From: Bacteroidota bacterium
GTDB taxonomy: Bacteria > Bacteroidota > Bacteroidia > NS11-12g > UBA955
Length of the DNA: 64,000 nt
Reading direction: 5' to 3'
NCBI GenBank assembly: GCA_018333525.1
Contig: JAGXTF010000090.1
Location: 1-64,000, forward strand
Part shown: positions 54,805-63,674 of the stretch, one piece after another
Layout: each line of letters starts with the position of its first letter
How positions within the stretch are numbered: the stretch's first letter is position 1
Made by a program: the position numbers and the translations under genes
The notes under the pieces: model-generated
Told to the model about the DNA's origin: nothing
The model's database searches: none
The model's input: only the letters and a program-made list of their open reading frames with translations

Positions 54805-57358
54805 TTATTACAACTTCTGAATATAATTTTTCATATTCTCCATCACCTTCTTCGCCATTATTCATAGTGAGATTGATGTCGTAATTGTTGTATAATTCCA
54901 AACTGTTACGTTCGGTAAAAATGGCTTCCTGGTATTTTTTAAAAGTGTCATGGTAGAGTTTTTCAGGTTCTTCTTCAAAAACTGCACGTGACAGATTTAC
55001 CAGTTTTTCTTCCCACTCCCTGTGCAATTTGTGTTTTTCCGGTTTGGTTTTCATTGCCTTTTCAAATTGCTTCAGAGCCTGAATAAACAGTTCTTCTGTT
55101 CTTGCATTTTGCAAAGTCTCCGCTTCATTCCTCAACGTAATTCCCCAATGATAATATGCTTCAAACAAACCGGGTTTAATAGCAAGTGCATTTTTAAAAC
55201 ATTCCCCTGCCTGAAAATACAGATCTTTGGTTTTAGACATTTCTGCCATATACGCCACCTTGCCCATGCAAATCCCTTTATTGGTATAAACCTCGGCACT
55301 GTTAGGATCCAGGCTTAATGCATGATCAAATTTTTCGAAAGACTGCTTATAAATTTGCTGGGATTCTTTTCCTGATTTCAGATTTCCCAGATTCCAAAGC
55401 GCAATACCCCAGTTGTTATAAATTTCGTAGTTCTGCGGGTAGGTGTATGCAATGGTTTCGTATTTCTCACAGGCGCTTTTCAACAATCTCTGTGCTTCCT
55501 CAATACCCTTTAACATGGCAAGATTGCATAAATCCTGCGTCCAGTTCATTGCAGCATCAAAAGAAGTGGGATTTAATTCCTGTGCCAATGCATATTTGCT
55601 GCAAGCTTCTTCATAAAGCGCAAGCGCTTCTGCGGATCTTTTGATTCTTGCCAATTGTCTTAAACCAATCCCCCATCGAATATATGCTTCCTGATTTTCT
55701 GAATCTCTTTTAACAGCTGCGGCAAACTTGGCGAATGCTTCATCCAGATAAAGTTCCGCTTCTTCATCCCGCTTCATTGCAGCGAGATTACACAATCCCG
55801 TTCCCCAATGGATATATATGTCTGTAAGCTCCGGATTGATTTTTAAAATAGCTTTATATTTATCAAAGGCCTGGAAATAAAGCCTTTGGGCTTCAACCTC
55901 ATTTTTTGTTTCGGCGAGCCGTATTAAACCTTGCGCCCAGGCATGCAGGGTTTCAAAATCTTTTGGATCTCCGGCCATGGCATCTTCAAATCTCTGAAAT
56001 GCCTCTTCATATAGGTTTTCAGCATCATCTGAGTCCAACAACGCCGCCAATTGAAGCAGACAGGTGCCAAGTTTAAAATTGACCTCACTTACCTCTTCAC
56101 TTGCTTCTAATGCCTGGCGATATCGATTTGCGGCATCATTGAGTAAATTTTTGGCTTCGCCGGAAGCAGCACCTTCAGCACTTTTCTGTATGGCTTCTCC
56201 CCAGTGAAACAGAAAATATGCAAAATATTTTTTGGCTTCAGGTTCTTCTGAATTTTCTAAAGCTGCTTTTAGAGCTTCATAATGAGACCAGTTTTTTGAA
56301 GTCCAGGATTCTCGGGCAGATTCTATAAAGGAACTTTTTGCCCCCAGCGGAGATTCAGATTTTACTTTGGTTTTTTTTTCTGGTATCTCTAACTCCGGTT
56401 TCTTTACTGGCACCGGTTTCCCCGATTCTTCCGGAACAGCTGGTTTTATTTCAGGTATTTGAACCTTTGGAATGACAGGTGCACTGATCTGAATCTCTCT
56501 TGGTGTGGATGAAATATCTCCAAGTACTTCTGCAACCAAATCCAATGGATTGTTCAGTATTCTCGGAACAGGCAATTGCAATTCATCACTTAGCGCCATG
56601 AAAAACTGATCAGCATCATAACCTTTTATGAAACAGCTATGTTTGCTCGGCTTATTCAACACTCCATGCAATACATGCTCTTCGGGCTCATCATCGCCGT
56701 TACCAATCCAATACAACCGGTTTTCAAAACTTCGTATATCCGCAAGGAAGCCTAAAACAGGATCTTCTGCGCCACTATAGCCAACAACGATTACAGTGTG
56801 TTTTTCAAACATTTCCTGAAAACAGGTTTTTAGTTTCTCCTGCTGTGCAAAATATCCGTTTTCACCGTTATACCTTAAAATCCCATCGGTTCTGCCATGC
56901 AGGTGCACTACAGACGGGCTTTCCAATTCACGCACCATTTCTACATTCATGGTTTGGAAATCGTAAATAGTGGGAAAAACATTTTCCAGGGCCAGAGCTC
57001 TTGGAATTAAAGTGTCGAAATTGGTGGTGAAAATGGTTCTGGTATATTCGGCTTTTACTAATGTTGCCAAATACAAATGTGCTGAATTCACCCGCGATTC
57101 CTGCACATAAGTCTTGATCAATTCCTGCCTTTGGCTGGGAGTTAAAACTTCCAAATGATCCTCATAAGTAACCGGATGCATCCTGGCGCAAAGGCTGGAA
57201 AAATCTTGACGAATTCTGGAAATAATGCCTTCCGAATCAGGGATACCACCACTTACAGATACGCCTGATCCCAAAAGAAAAATGGTGGAATGGCTGTGTT
57301 GCCTGTTCCAGAGCAGTTGTTCTTTTACTTCCCTTATGTCTGTTTCACTATATTTCAA
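54800..57358 (-). CDS. SIR2-domain protein with ten 44-residue TPR-like repeats
   Basis: An 852-residue soluble protein. Residues 1-290 are a SIR2-like (SIR2_2/NADase-type) domain: the NAD-binding loop FLLGSGVSVSGG (30-38), TTNFDTLI with the catalytic-type asparagine (113) and aspartate (115), SVVHLHGRTDG with the histidine (about 154) and VVGYSGAEDPV. A proline- and lysine-rich linker (about 290-345) follows, then a helical lead-in and ten repeats of exactly 44 residues (386-825). There is no STAND or other NTPase motif. Stand-alone SIR2 proteins of this kind can deplete NAD+ in phage defence, with repeats as sensor; here that is inference only. The start is a TTG at 57358, preceded by GGGAGG at about eight bases, a rare Shine-Dalgarno-like site in this window. 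Confidence 0.88.
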   Translation of the reverse strand: MKYSETDIREVKEQLLWNRQHSHSTIFLLGSGVSVSGGIPDSEGIISRIRQDFSSLCARMHPVTYEDHLEVLTPSQRQELIKTYVQESRVNSAHLYLATLVKAEYTRTIFTTNFDTLIPRALALENVFPTIYDFQTMNVEMVRELESPSVVHLHGRTDGILRYNGENGYFAQQEKLKTCFQEMFEKHTVIVVGYSGAEDPVLGFLADIRSFENRLYWIGNGDDEPEEHVLHGVLNKPSKHSCFIKGYDADQFFMALSDELQLPVPRILNNPLDLVAEVLGDISSTPREIQISAPVIPKVQIPEIKPAVPEESGKPVPVKKPELEIPEKKTKVKSESPLGAKSSFIESARESWTSKNWSHYEALKAALENSEEPEAKKYFAYFLFHWGEAIQKSAEGAASGEAKNLLNDAANRYRQALEASEEVSEVNFKLGTCLLQLAALLDSDDAENLYEEAFQRFEDAMAGDPKDFETLHAWAQGLIRLAETKNEVEAQRLYFQAFDKYKAILKINPELTDIYIHWGTGLCNLAAMKRDEEAELYLDEAFAKFAAAVKRDSENQEAYIRWGIGLRQLARIKRSAEALALYEEACSKYALAQELNPTSFDAAMNWTQDLCNLAMLKGIEEAQRLLKSACEKYETIAYTYPQNYEIYNNWGIALWNLGNLKSGKESQQIYKQSFEKFDHALSLDPNSAEVYTNKGICMGKVAYMAEMSKTKDLYFQAGECFKNALAIKPGLFEAYYHWGITLRNEAETLQNARTEELFIQALKQFEKAMKTKPEKHKLHREWEEKLVNLSRAVFEEEPEKLYHDTFKKYQEAIFTERNSLELYNNYDINLTMNNGEEGDGEYEKLYSEVVIK
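54884..56203 (-). repeat. Ten gapless 132-bp coding repeats (44-residue TPR-like units)
   Basis: From residue 386 to 825, ten units follow one another with no insertion or deletion. Each unit begins WG.xL..LA, then an EA..LY..A..KY..A helix and an N/DP turn (e.g. WGIGLRQLARIKRSAEAL). The residue count closes exactly: 385 + 440 + 27 = 852, the 27-residue tail being the start of an eleventh unit (YDINL). Ordinary TPRs are 34 residues. Confidence 0.92.
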
Positions 57359-57438
57359 ATCAAAATCCTCCCTTTTTCCAAAAAGAAATCACACACACAG
57401 ATTTGGTGTTTAAGCGGCATATTTGAAATTAGAAATTT

Positions 57439-57456
57439 CACGATGGAGGAATCGTG
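57439..57456. repeat. Inverted repeat CACGAT-GGAGGA-ATCGTG upstream of the SIR2 gene
   Basis: A perfect 6-bp dyad with a 6-base centre, 81-98 bases upstream of the SIR2 start, in a 286-base gap with no other gene. It could be an operator or a small hairpin. Nothing else is recognised in the gap. Confidence 0.3.
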
Positions 57457-57644
57457 TGAATTTGTTTCAATTTTAAAACCAACCTCAGGAATAACCTAAA
57501 AAATTGAATTCCTTGTGGACAATTTCCTTTCCTGAACCAAATTAAAAATACCTGTTTTAAACGCTTATGTAGCATTGAAATTCCTGAAAATAATCTTGCC
57601 TTGTAACAGAATATGCCGTGCAATAAAATCTCCAAGTAATTGAA

Positions 57645-58604
57645 TTATAGCCAATTATAAATTCTTTTTGCCTTTGTAATCCAATTGCCATACCCCTTTT
57701 TAATAATATTTAACCGCACGGCAAATGCAGGTTTTTGCTGGAATTTTGAACAATAAAGAAATATCTGAGTGTATAGTATTTTGTTCAATTTTTTAAGGTC
57801 CTTAGAATTTAATCCCTGACCAATTATGGCAATATGTTCTATTAATTCTGAAAGGGTAGGTCCTTTTGACAATTCACTAAATGCGTGATGTAAGGCAATT
57901 GCTTCGTCACCCGCTTCGGGAATGAACTCATTCAATATCTGTTCCCTGATTTTTCTTGCAAGGTTCTTTTGTTTCTCAATCGCCTTTTCATCTTTTAGTG
58001 CTATGTGGTAATGCACCAGCTTTGGTTTACAGTTTCGGAATTTCCAGTGATATCGCATACGCGCATACAAATCATAATCTTCTGCAGTGTCCATTTCAGA
58101 GCGATATAAATTGCTGTTGCGTATTGCAGATTTCCGAATCATAACAGCACTGTGAACCATTGGATTATTCAGCAAAAGCTGGTATCTGATGGATGCGTCA
58201 TCTTTAAATAATTCCCAGGTTTTGAAACCTGGATCTACTGTAAAATGGGAACCTAAAATATCGAGGTCTGCAGTATTTTGAAATATTTTTACCTGGGTTG
58301 AAATCCTTTTCGGATAAGCAAAGTCATCGGCATCCGCAATCGCGATATAAACACCGCTGGAATGAGAAATTCCGAAATTTCTTGCCGCAGATTGGCCTTG
58401 ACAATCCTCAAAATGATAAATCTGTATTTTTTCGTTGTCAATAAATCCCTCAAGTATGTCATGGGTTTCTTTGCCCGACCCATCATTTACTACAATAATT
58501 TCAATGTTGGAATAATCCTGAACCAAATAACTGTTCAGGCATCTTTGAAGAAGGGTTGTTTCATCCTTAACAGCAATGATTACAGATACCAGTGGCATAG
58601 CCAT
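57645..58604 (-). CDS. GT2-family glycosyltransferase
   Basis: A 319-residue family 2 (GT-A fold) glycosyltransferase. The nucleotide-sugar site is PLVSVIIAVKDETTLLQRCLNSYLVQDYSNIEIIVVNDGSG, and the metal-binding motif is AIADADDFAYPKR (near residue 95). The acceptor region is EDYDLYARMRYHWKF, with the ED motif typical of inverting enzymes. It probably adds a sugar to the exopolysaccharide unit. Its ATG overlaps the stop of the Wzz-like gene (TGATG), so it is the last gene of the rmlA operon. Confidence 0.88.
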   Translation of the reverse strand: MAMPLVSVIIAVKDETTLLQRCLNSYLVQDYSNIEIIVVNDGSGKETHDILEGFIDNEKIQIYHFEDCQGQSAARNFGISHSSGVYIAIADADDFAYPKRISTQVKIFQNTADLDILGSHFTVDPGFKTWELFKDDASIRYQLLLNNPMVHSAVMIRKSAIRNSNLYRSEMDTAEDYDLYARMRYHWKFRNCKPKLVHYHIALKDEKAIEKQKNLARKIREQILNEFIPEAGDEAIALHHAFSELSKGPTLSELIEHIAIIGQGLNSKDLKKLNKILYTQIFLYCSKFQQKPAFAVRLNIIKKGYGNWITKAKRIYNWL

Positions 58605-59680
58605 CAGTTCTGATGCAATTTTTCAAATTCCTTTTTCTGTGTTTTCAGGATGTCCAATCCTAAAATTACGCCAGCAACAGCGGCAAATCCCAAAACCAAT
58701 GAAACAATAGAAAACGTTATAGACTTGTTTAATGGATTCGGCCAAACCGCATCCAATGGCAATCTGATGTCATCTACAATAGAAATAAAAGGCTTTTTCC
58801 TTTCCATATCCAGCGTTGCAGCATTTAATGCAGCAACACTTTCCGCATATTGCTGATTTACGATGTTCAGGTCTCGGGTGAGTTGCATTTCCGGCACATG
58901 GGATCTGCGCATCACAGACCCAAAACTGTTATCCTGCAAATTGGCCAGCCCGTATGCTTTGCCGGTAAGTATGGAAAGCAGGGAATCTCTTTTTCTTTTA
59001 GCGAGCGTAACCAGGGTTATGCTTCGTTCTACTTTTTTGTTGATGTAAAATTCACTGATAGTGGTCAGGTGATTTTCAACGAAAGATTTGGTGAAATTTT
59101 CATCGCTGCTGGAAAATGTCATCACAATTAGCCCTGATTCCATAACGGAAGGTTTCAAATTTGCTTTGATCTGGGTGCTAAAATTTCGCAACCAAAAATC
59201 CTTTTCTTTATTCGTTCCGATTTTATAGGTATCCGAGTAGGACAATTCAGACAAAGCTTGGTTACCACTGTTCTTCCAGCTTTTGGTATATCCCATTTTG
59301 TCCATATAATAATTTACAAGAATTACAGATTTACCATCAATTTTGGTTTGGCGCAAAAGAGTTTCTTCCACCAGTTTATTGGAAACTCCCAGATCTACCA
59401 TGATGGCTTTGTTGCTTTGGGGAGCCTGCCCGCTTAAAGCCATCAGCAATTGATTGCTTGCACCTAGTTTTTGGGGCTCATTCAAAATATCGTCTTCCAG
59501 CATAAATGTAATTTTTGCTGAAAAAACCGGTTGTTTTTTCGATTCTTTAAAATAGGAATATCCAAACAAAAGAAGCGCAATTAAAATAGGAATATAAAAG
59601 AATTTGCGAACTCTTTTGAGAATAGGAATCACTTTTGATTCCCAAATTTCAAAAATATTTACAGACTTTTTTTGTTCCAT
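58604..59680 (-). CDS. Wzz-like polysaccharide co-polymerase (no kinase domain)
   Basis: A 358-residue inner-membrane protein with a helix near residues 30-45 (FFYIPILIALLLFGYSYF), a long periplasmic region and a second helix near 320-345 (ITFSIVSLVLGFAAVAGVILGLDIL). The proline-containing segment PLDAVWPNPLNKS just before TM2 is typical of chain-length determinant proteins. It lacks the tyrosine autokinase domain found in Wzc. It would control chain length with the SLBB export protein encoded just upstream. Start and stop overlap neighbours by one base on each side. Confidence 0.82.
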   Translation of the reverse strand: MEQKKSVNIFEIWESKVIPILKRVRKFFYIPILIALLLFGYSYFKESKKQPVFSAKITFMLEDDILNEPQKLGASNQLLMALSGQAPQSNKAIMVDLGVSNKLVEETLLRQTKIDGKSVILVNYYMDKMGYTKSWKNSGNQALSELSYSDTYKIGTNKEKDFWLRNFSTQIKANLKPSVMESGLIVMTFSSSDENFTKSFVENHLTTISEFYINKKVERSITLVTLAKRKRDSLLSILTGKAYGLANLQDNSFGSVMRRSHVPEMQLTRDLNIVNQQYAESVAALNAATLDMERKKPFISIVDDIRLPLDAVWPNPLNKSITFSIVSLVLGFAAVAGVILGLDILKTQKKEFEKLHQN

Positions 59681-62667
59681 TATTTGCTGATTGCAACCTT
59701 GTACAAACCAATGATGGAGAGCATGGCAGTTGCCCTGGTTAAAAATTTAGTGAGAAATATGTCAAAATCGAATCGGTTTCCGTCTCTGTTTTTTGAAGGT
59801 TTGGTAACAACTTCAATTCTCGATCCGGCTTTGACTTTCGGATACACCCTGAACAGAATATAATGATGGGTTGCCACTCTTGCACCATTTGCATGAACTA
59901 CGACTACATGTCGTCTGTCGCTGGTTCTGGTGAAGCCACCACCGAAATTTCGAATATAATATTTGGCGCGTTTTCCATGAATAAAATATGCTCCAATTTC
60001 TTTCCCGCTGTTGTTCATATCCCCGGCAATGGTTACTACATTTTCTGCATAAGGAACCACAATTCTGTCGCCTCCCTTTACAATCATGTTGTAATGCGAA
60101 CGCCTGCGGTGAATGGCCTTTCTCGAATTCACCACCAGTGTAATACTGTCGCCTGTGGAACGTTTTCTGCTGATGCGGATTCCGTTTATCATGGCATCCG
60201 TTCTAAATCCACCTGCACGTGAAAAAATGGAATTTAATTTTTCATTCTCGCCTTTGAGGGCATAATATCCGGGATACATTACAGCACCATCAATATACAC
60301 CATTTTGGATGCAATAAAATTGGGATTTCTGCGAATAAATACCTTGTCGAATGGCTGTAAAATAAAATCTGAAAGTCCTGAATCCAGTGTTAAATTATCT
60401 GATATTCTGCTAACAATAATCTGTGGTTTCAGAAATACATAATTTCCATTTTCTACAAAGAGATTCCTAACAATTTCCACCTCTGTTCCGGCAGCAACAA
60501 ACGCAACGCCACCAGCCACATCAACCAGATTTTGCAAAGTCATATTGTCACTGTAAGGGAACTCTCCGCCATTTCTCACTTCACCAAAAATAGCCACAGA
60601 AAAATCACTTTTTAACTGGGAAAGATCAAACACCATCACTATATCATTTTTATCCAAAACTAAATTGGCATCAGATTCCGGATTTGCCATTGCAATCTCC
60701 AAATCTACTGTTCTGGAGGATCGCAAACCAGTTTTAATATCGGTATGGGTAACAAGCGCGCGTCTTTTAAAAGCGCTTTCTTCCAATCCACCTGCCATGG
60801 AAATCAAATCACTCACACGGGTGTTTTCACTAAATGCAAGCGATTGCGGTTTTTTAACCGCGCCATGAATAGACAATTGATATTTGCGCAGGAATTCTGT
60901 TTTGGAATAAATAATTACTTCATCTTTTGGCAATAATTCCAAATCCAATCCATCTGTTTTATTCATCACTTTTACAGGTGAAAATGGAATTAATCGCTTT
61001 TCAAAATCCGCATTGGTGCGTATTACAAACCCTCTGTCCTCATCGGCTTCTTCAGTCAGTCCACCCGACATAAAAAGGAGTTCACTCAATTGCAATCCGG
61101 CAATATAATTTGTAGTGAATGGTTTATATACAGCACCTGAAATCTGCACCGTGTAAAATTTCTGTATATCATGTCTTTTGAAGATGTAGATACTATCCCT
61201 GTCTTCAACCAACAAATCTACCTCTGTCCCCTTTTTTGCGAGGGCTTCTTTAGGGCTGAATGTGATGTATTTTTTAGAATAATCTTTATTGGTTCTCACC
61301 AGATACCCCTTATCCAAATAGGCATCGCTGGTAAGTCCGTTTGCATTTTTAATCAGGCTGCTGATCCGTAAGCCCTGTTTCACCCGGTAAGTACCCGGCA
61401 CACTAACAGCACCATGGATCAACACAGCAAACTGATTGTCTGAAGAAATGGATTTAAAATTAACACTTTGCACTCCCGCCATTTTAAAATCCTTTTTATT
61501 CCTGCGCAAACTGTCCAGGTTAACACTGATTACTTCATATTGGCTGTTGTAAATTCTGGTAATGATTACATCTTTTAGATAGGTATTGCTAAATGCGCCT
61601 CCGGCAAATTCAAGCACTTCAGAGAGGGTTTCGCTATTTTTTACTTCATATGTTCCCGGTCTGCGAACATGGCCGCTAACCTGCACCACATTTCCGGCTG
61701 GCATCACGATTACATAATCGTTGTTCTGCAAATAAATATCCCTTTGGTGCGCAATATCCTTGAAATATTCATATACGTCAAAACTATCCCGGATTACCCC
61801 ATCGCGTTTGATATAAATATTTCTCACCGAGCCAATATTGCTGGGACCTCCCATGGACACCAGCGCATTAAATGCGGAATTGGTAGCGGGTAGGGTGTAA
61901 GTTCCGGGTCTGAATACTTCGCCCAGAATATTAATACTTACCATTCTTGGACGTGTAACCGTAACAGAAAAGGAACTCTCATTACCCGTTAATCCCAATC
62001 GGGAAGCAATGATATTTCTCGCCTGACGCAAGGATAATCCTTTTAAAAATATTTTTTGATAACCTGCAATATCAATGGAACCCGATTCTGAAATTACATA
62101 GGATTTACTCCAGTACCTGTAGCCCCAAACTTCCAGCTGGATGGCATCTCCGCTGCCTAGAACATATCCTTCTGTTGCCACAATTTCATCGGTTTTATCA
62201 TAAAATTTAAAAGTCCCATCTCTAAAGAATTGCTGACCATAAATTACCGCCTCAGGATATTTTTTAGATCCTGCCTCTTTTTTTGTTTGGGCAAATTCTT
62301 CTTCCAGTAAAATTCTCTCTTTTAATGCTACAATGCGCAAATTGTCTGTTTTAATCCGGAGCAATTCTTTTTCTTCCGGACTGAGTTCGGTTTTTTGCTT
62401 TAAATCATTGATTTCTTTTTCCAGTTTTAATCGCTGTGCCTGCACTTCCAGCTTTTTTATCTCAGCTTCATTTACAATCACTTCGCTGTCTTTTGAAACC
62501 TGTTTTTGTTGTGGAATTTCCTGAATTTGTTTTTTTATCTGAGGGGTATCCAGGGCAAATGGATTCATGCTTTGCGAGGAAGAATCCGTCAATCCTGGAA
62601 ATATGAATTGTGATTTTAATCCTTGAAAAACCAGGCAGATGGCGAATACTGCGATTAATTTTTTCAT
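59680..62667 (-). CDS. Polysaccharide export protein with poly_export and about eight SLBB domains
   Basis: A 995-residue protein from the ATG at 62667 (signal peptide [20 protein letters not shown]). The track's start adds 39 residues inside rmlA. After a coiled-coil segment (about residues 60-130), the Wza-type poly_export domain contains [15 protein letters not shown] and [17 protein letters not shown]. Then come further SLBB-like units ([82 protein letters not shown]) and a C-terminal membrane helix ([15 protein letters not shown]). It should be the outer-membrane/periplasmic conduit for exopolysaccharide. It overlaps rmlA by four bases (ATGA). Confidence 0.9.
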   Translation of the reverse strand: MKKLIAVFAICLVFQGLKSQFIFPGLTDSSSQSMNPFALDTPQIKKQIQEIPQQKQVSKDSEVIVNEAEIKKLEVQAQRLKLEKEINDLKQKTELSPEEKELLRIKTDNLRIVALKERILLEEEFAQTKKEAGSKKYPEAVIYGQQFFRDGTFKFYDKTDEIVATEGYVLGSGDAIQLEVWGYRYWSKSYVISESGSIDIAGYQKIFLKGLSLRQARNIIASRLGLTGNESSFSVTVTRPRMVSINILGEVFRPGTYTLPATNSAFNALVSMGGPSNIGSVRNIYIKRDGVIRDSFDVYEYFKDIAHQRDIYLQNNDYVIVMPAGNVVQVSGHVRRPGTYEVKNSETLSEVLEFAGGAFSNTYLKDVIITRIYNSQYEVISVNLDSLRRNKKDFKMAGVQSVNFKSISSDNQFAVLIHGAVSVPGTYRVKQGLRISSLIKNANGLTSDAYLDKGYLVRTNKDYSKKYITFSPKEALAKKGTEVDLLVEDRDSIYIFKRHDIQKFYTVQISGAVYKPFTTNYIAGLQLSELLFMSGGLTEEADEDRGFVIRTNADFEKRLIPFSPVKVMNKTDGLDLELLPKDEVIIYSKTEFLRKYQLSIHGAVKKPQSLAFSENTRVSDLISMAGGLEESAFKRRALVTHTDIKTGLRSSRTVDLEIAMANPESDANLVLDKNDIVMVFDLSQLKSDFSVAIFGEVRNGGEFPYSDNMTLQNLVDVAGGVAFVAAGTEVEIVRNLFVENGNYVFLKPQIIVSRISDNLTLDSGLSDFILQPFDKVFIRRNPNFIASKMVYIDGAVMYPGYYALKGENEKLNSIFSRAGGFRTDAMINGIRISRKRSTGDSITLVVNSRKAIHRRRSHYNMIVKGGDRIVVPYAENVVTIAGDMNNSGKEIGAYFIHGKRAKYYIRNFGGGFTRTSDRRHVVVVHANGARVATHHYILFRVYPKVKAGSRIEVVTKPSKNRDGNRFDFDIFLTKFLTRATAMLSIIGLYKVAISK

Positions 62668-63527
62668 TTTTGGAGTAGTTTTTTTAGGTAAATGCCATAT
62701 CCGCTTTTTTCTAATGGAGCGGCTAATCTTATCAATTGTTCTGAAGAAATAAATCCATTTCTCCATGCAATTTCTTCCAGGCATCCAATTTTCAGACCCT
62801 GTCTTTCTTCAATTACCTGAACAAATTGCCCTGCCTGCATCAGAGAAGAAAATGTTCCAGTATCCAGCCAGGCTGTTCCGCGGCTCATGATGCGAACCTG
62901 TAATTTATTTTTTTGAAGATAAATTTTGTTTACATCTGTAATTTCCAACTCTCCACGCTCGGACGGTTTGAGATCTTTGGATATTTGTACAACATCATTA
63001 TCATAAAAATATAAACCTGGAATTGCGTAATTCGATTTCGGATTCGTTGGCTTTTCTTCGATACTTAGTACCTGTAAATTGCTATCGAATTCTACAACAC
63101 CATATCGCTCCGGATCGCTTACGTGGTAGGCAAAAACAATACCTCCTTCAGGGTCTGCACTTTGGTAGAGAATCTCCTGTAAATTGGCTCCAAAAAAGAT
63201 ATTATCTCCAAGAATTAATGCAACTTTATCAGTACCTATAAAATCGGCACCCAAAACAAATGCCTGTGCAAGTCCTTCGGGTTTTGGTTGTTCACAATAT
63301 TCAAATCGGCAACCAAACTGGCTTCCGTCACCTAAAAGTTTTTTGAAATGTGGCAGATCATGAGGGGTGCTAATGATTAAAATTTCTCTGATTTGTGCCA
63401 TCATTAAAACCGACAATGGATAATAAACCATTGGCTTATCATACACCGGCATCAACTGTTTGCTCATCGCAAGAGTAAGCGGATGTAACCTGGTACCTGA
63501 CCCTCCGGCCAATACAATTCCTTTCAT
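62664..63527 (-). CDS. rmlA: Glucose-1-phosphate thymidylyltransferase
   Basis: A 287-residue nucleotidyltransferase making dTDP-glucose from glucose-1-phosphate and dTTP, the first step to dTDP-rhamnose and related sugars. Hallmarks are [69 protein letters not shown] and [11 protein letters not shown]. It is the first gene of the exopolysaccharide operon; TATCTTTG lies ten bases before its ATG. The remaining rml genes are not adjacent. Confidence 0.95.
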   Translation of the reverse strand: MKGIVLAGGSGTRLHPLTLAMSKQLMPVYDKPMVYYPLSVLMMAQIREILIISTPHDLPHFKKLLGDGSQFGCRFEYCEQPKPEGLAQAFVLGADFIGTDKVALILGDNIFFGANLQEILYQSADPEGGIVFAYHVSDPERYGVVEFDSNLQVLSIEEKPTNPKSNYAIPGLYFYDNDVVQISKDLKPSERGELEITDVNKIYLQKNKLQVRIMSRGTAWLDTGTFSSLMQAGQFVQVIEERQGLKIGCLEEIAWRNGFISSEQLIRLAAPLEKSGYGIYLKKLLQK

Positions 63528-63537
63528 GAAAATCGTG

Positions 63538-63545
63538 CAAAGATA
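63538..63545 (-). promoter_or_regulatory. Candidate -7 box TATCTTTG of the rmlA operon
   Basis: CAAAGATA on the plus strand, reading TATCTTTG toward rmlA, ending ten bases before the ATG. No clear -33 element. The same octamer precedes the 1239-residue secreted protein gene. Confidence 0.45.
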
Positions 63546-63674
63546 TGCCGCGCCCTTGCCTCAGTTCTACGCGCATCCACGAATTGTTGTAATTATTGGA
63601 CGTATGCGGGTTTTGGTGTTCTATTGTCGACTACATCGCGCTGTTCGTCCAATTTGCACATTCGAGCAGAAGAT

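Noticed and set aside
54884-56203. The 132-bp periodic DNA as a CRISPR-like or satellite repeat
   Set aside because: The units are coding, in one frame, and diverged at the DNA level; no spacer-repeat structure exists.
54800-57358. Calling the SIR2 gene region a defence island
   Set aside because: Neighbours are tyrS and an exopolysaccharide operon; no integrase, transposase, restriction or toxin gene is present and base composition looks unchanged.
57438-57635. 65-residue minus-strand ORF between the glycosyltransferase and the SIR2 gene
   Set aside because: No family likeness, no start signal, composition of chance type; a regulatory gap is more likely.
63528-63674. Plus-strand ORF 63460-63687 over the rmlA promoter region
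   Set aside because: It is mostly a shadow of rmlA and has no recognisable product.
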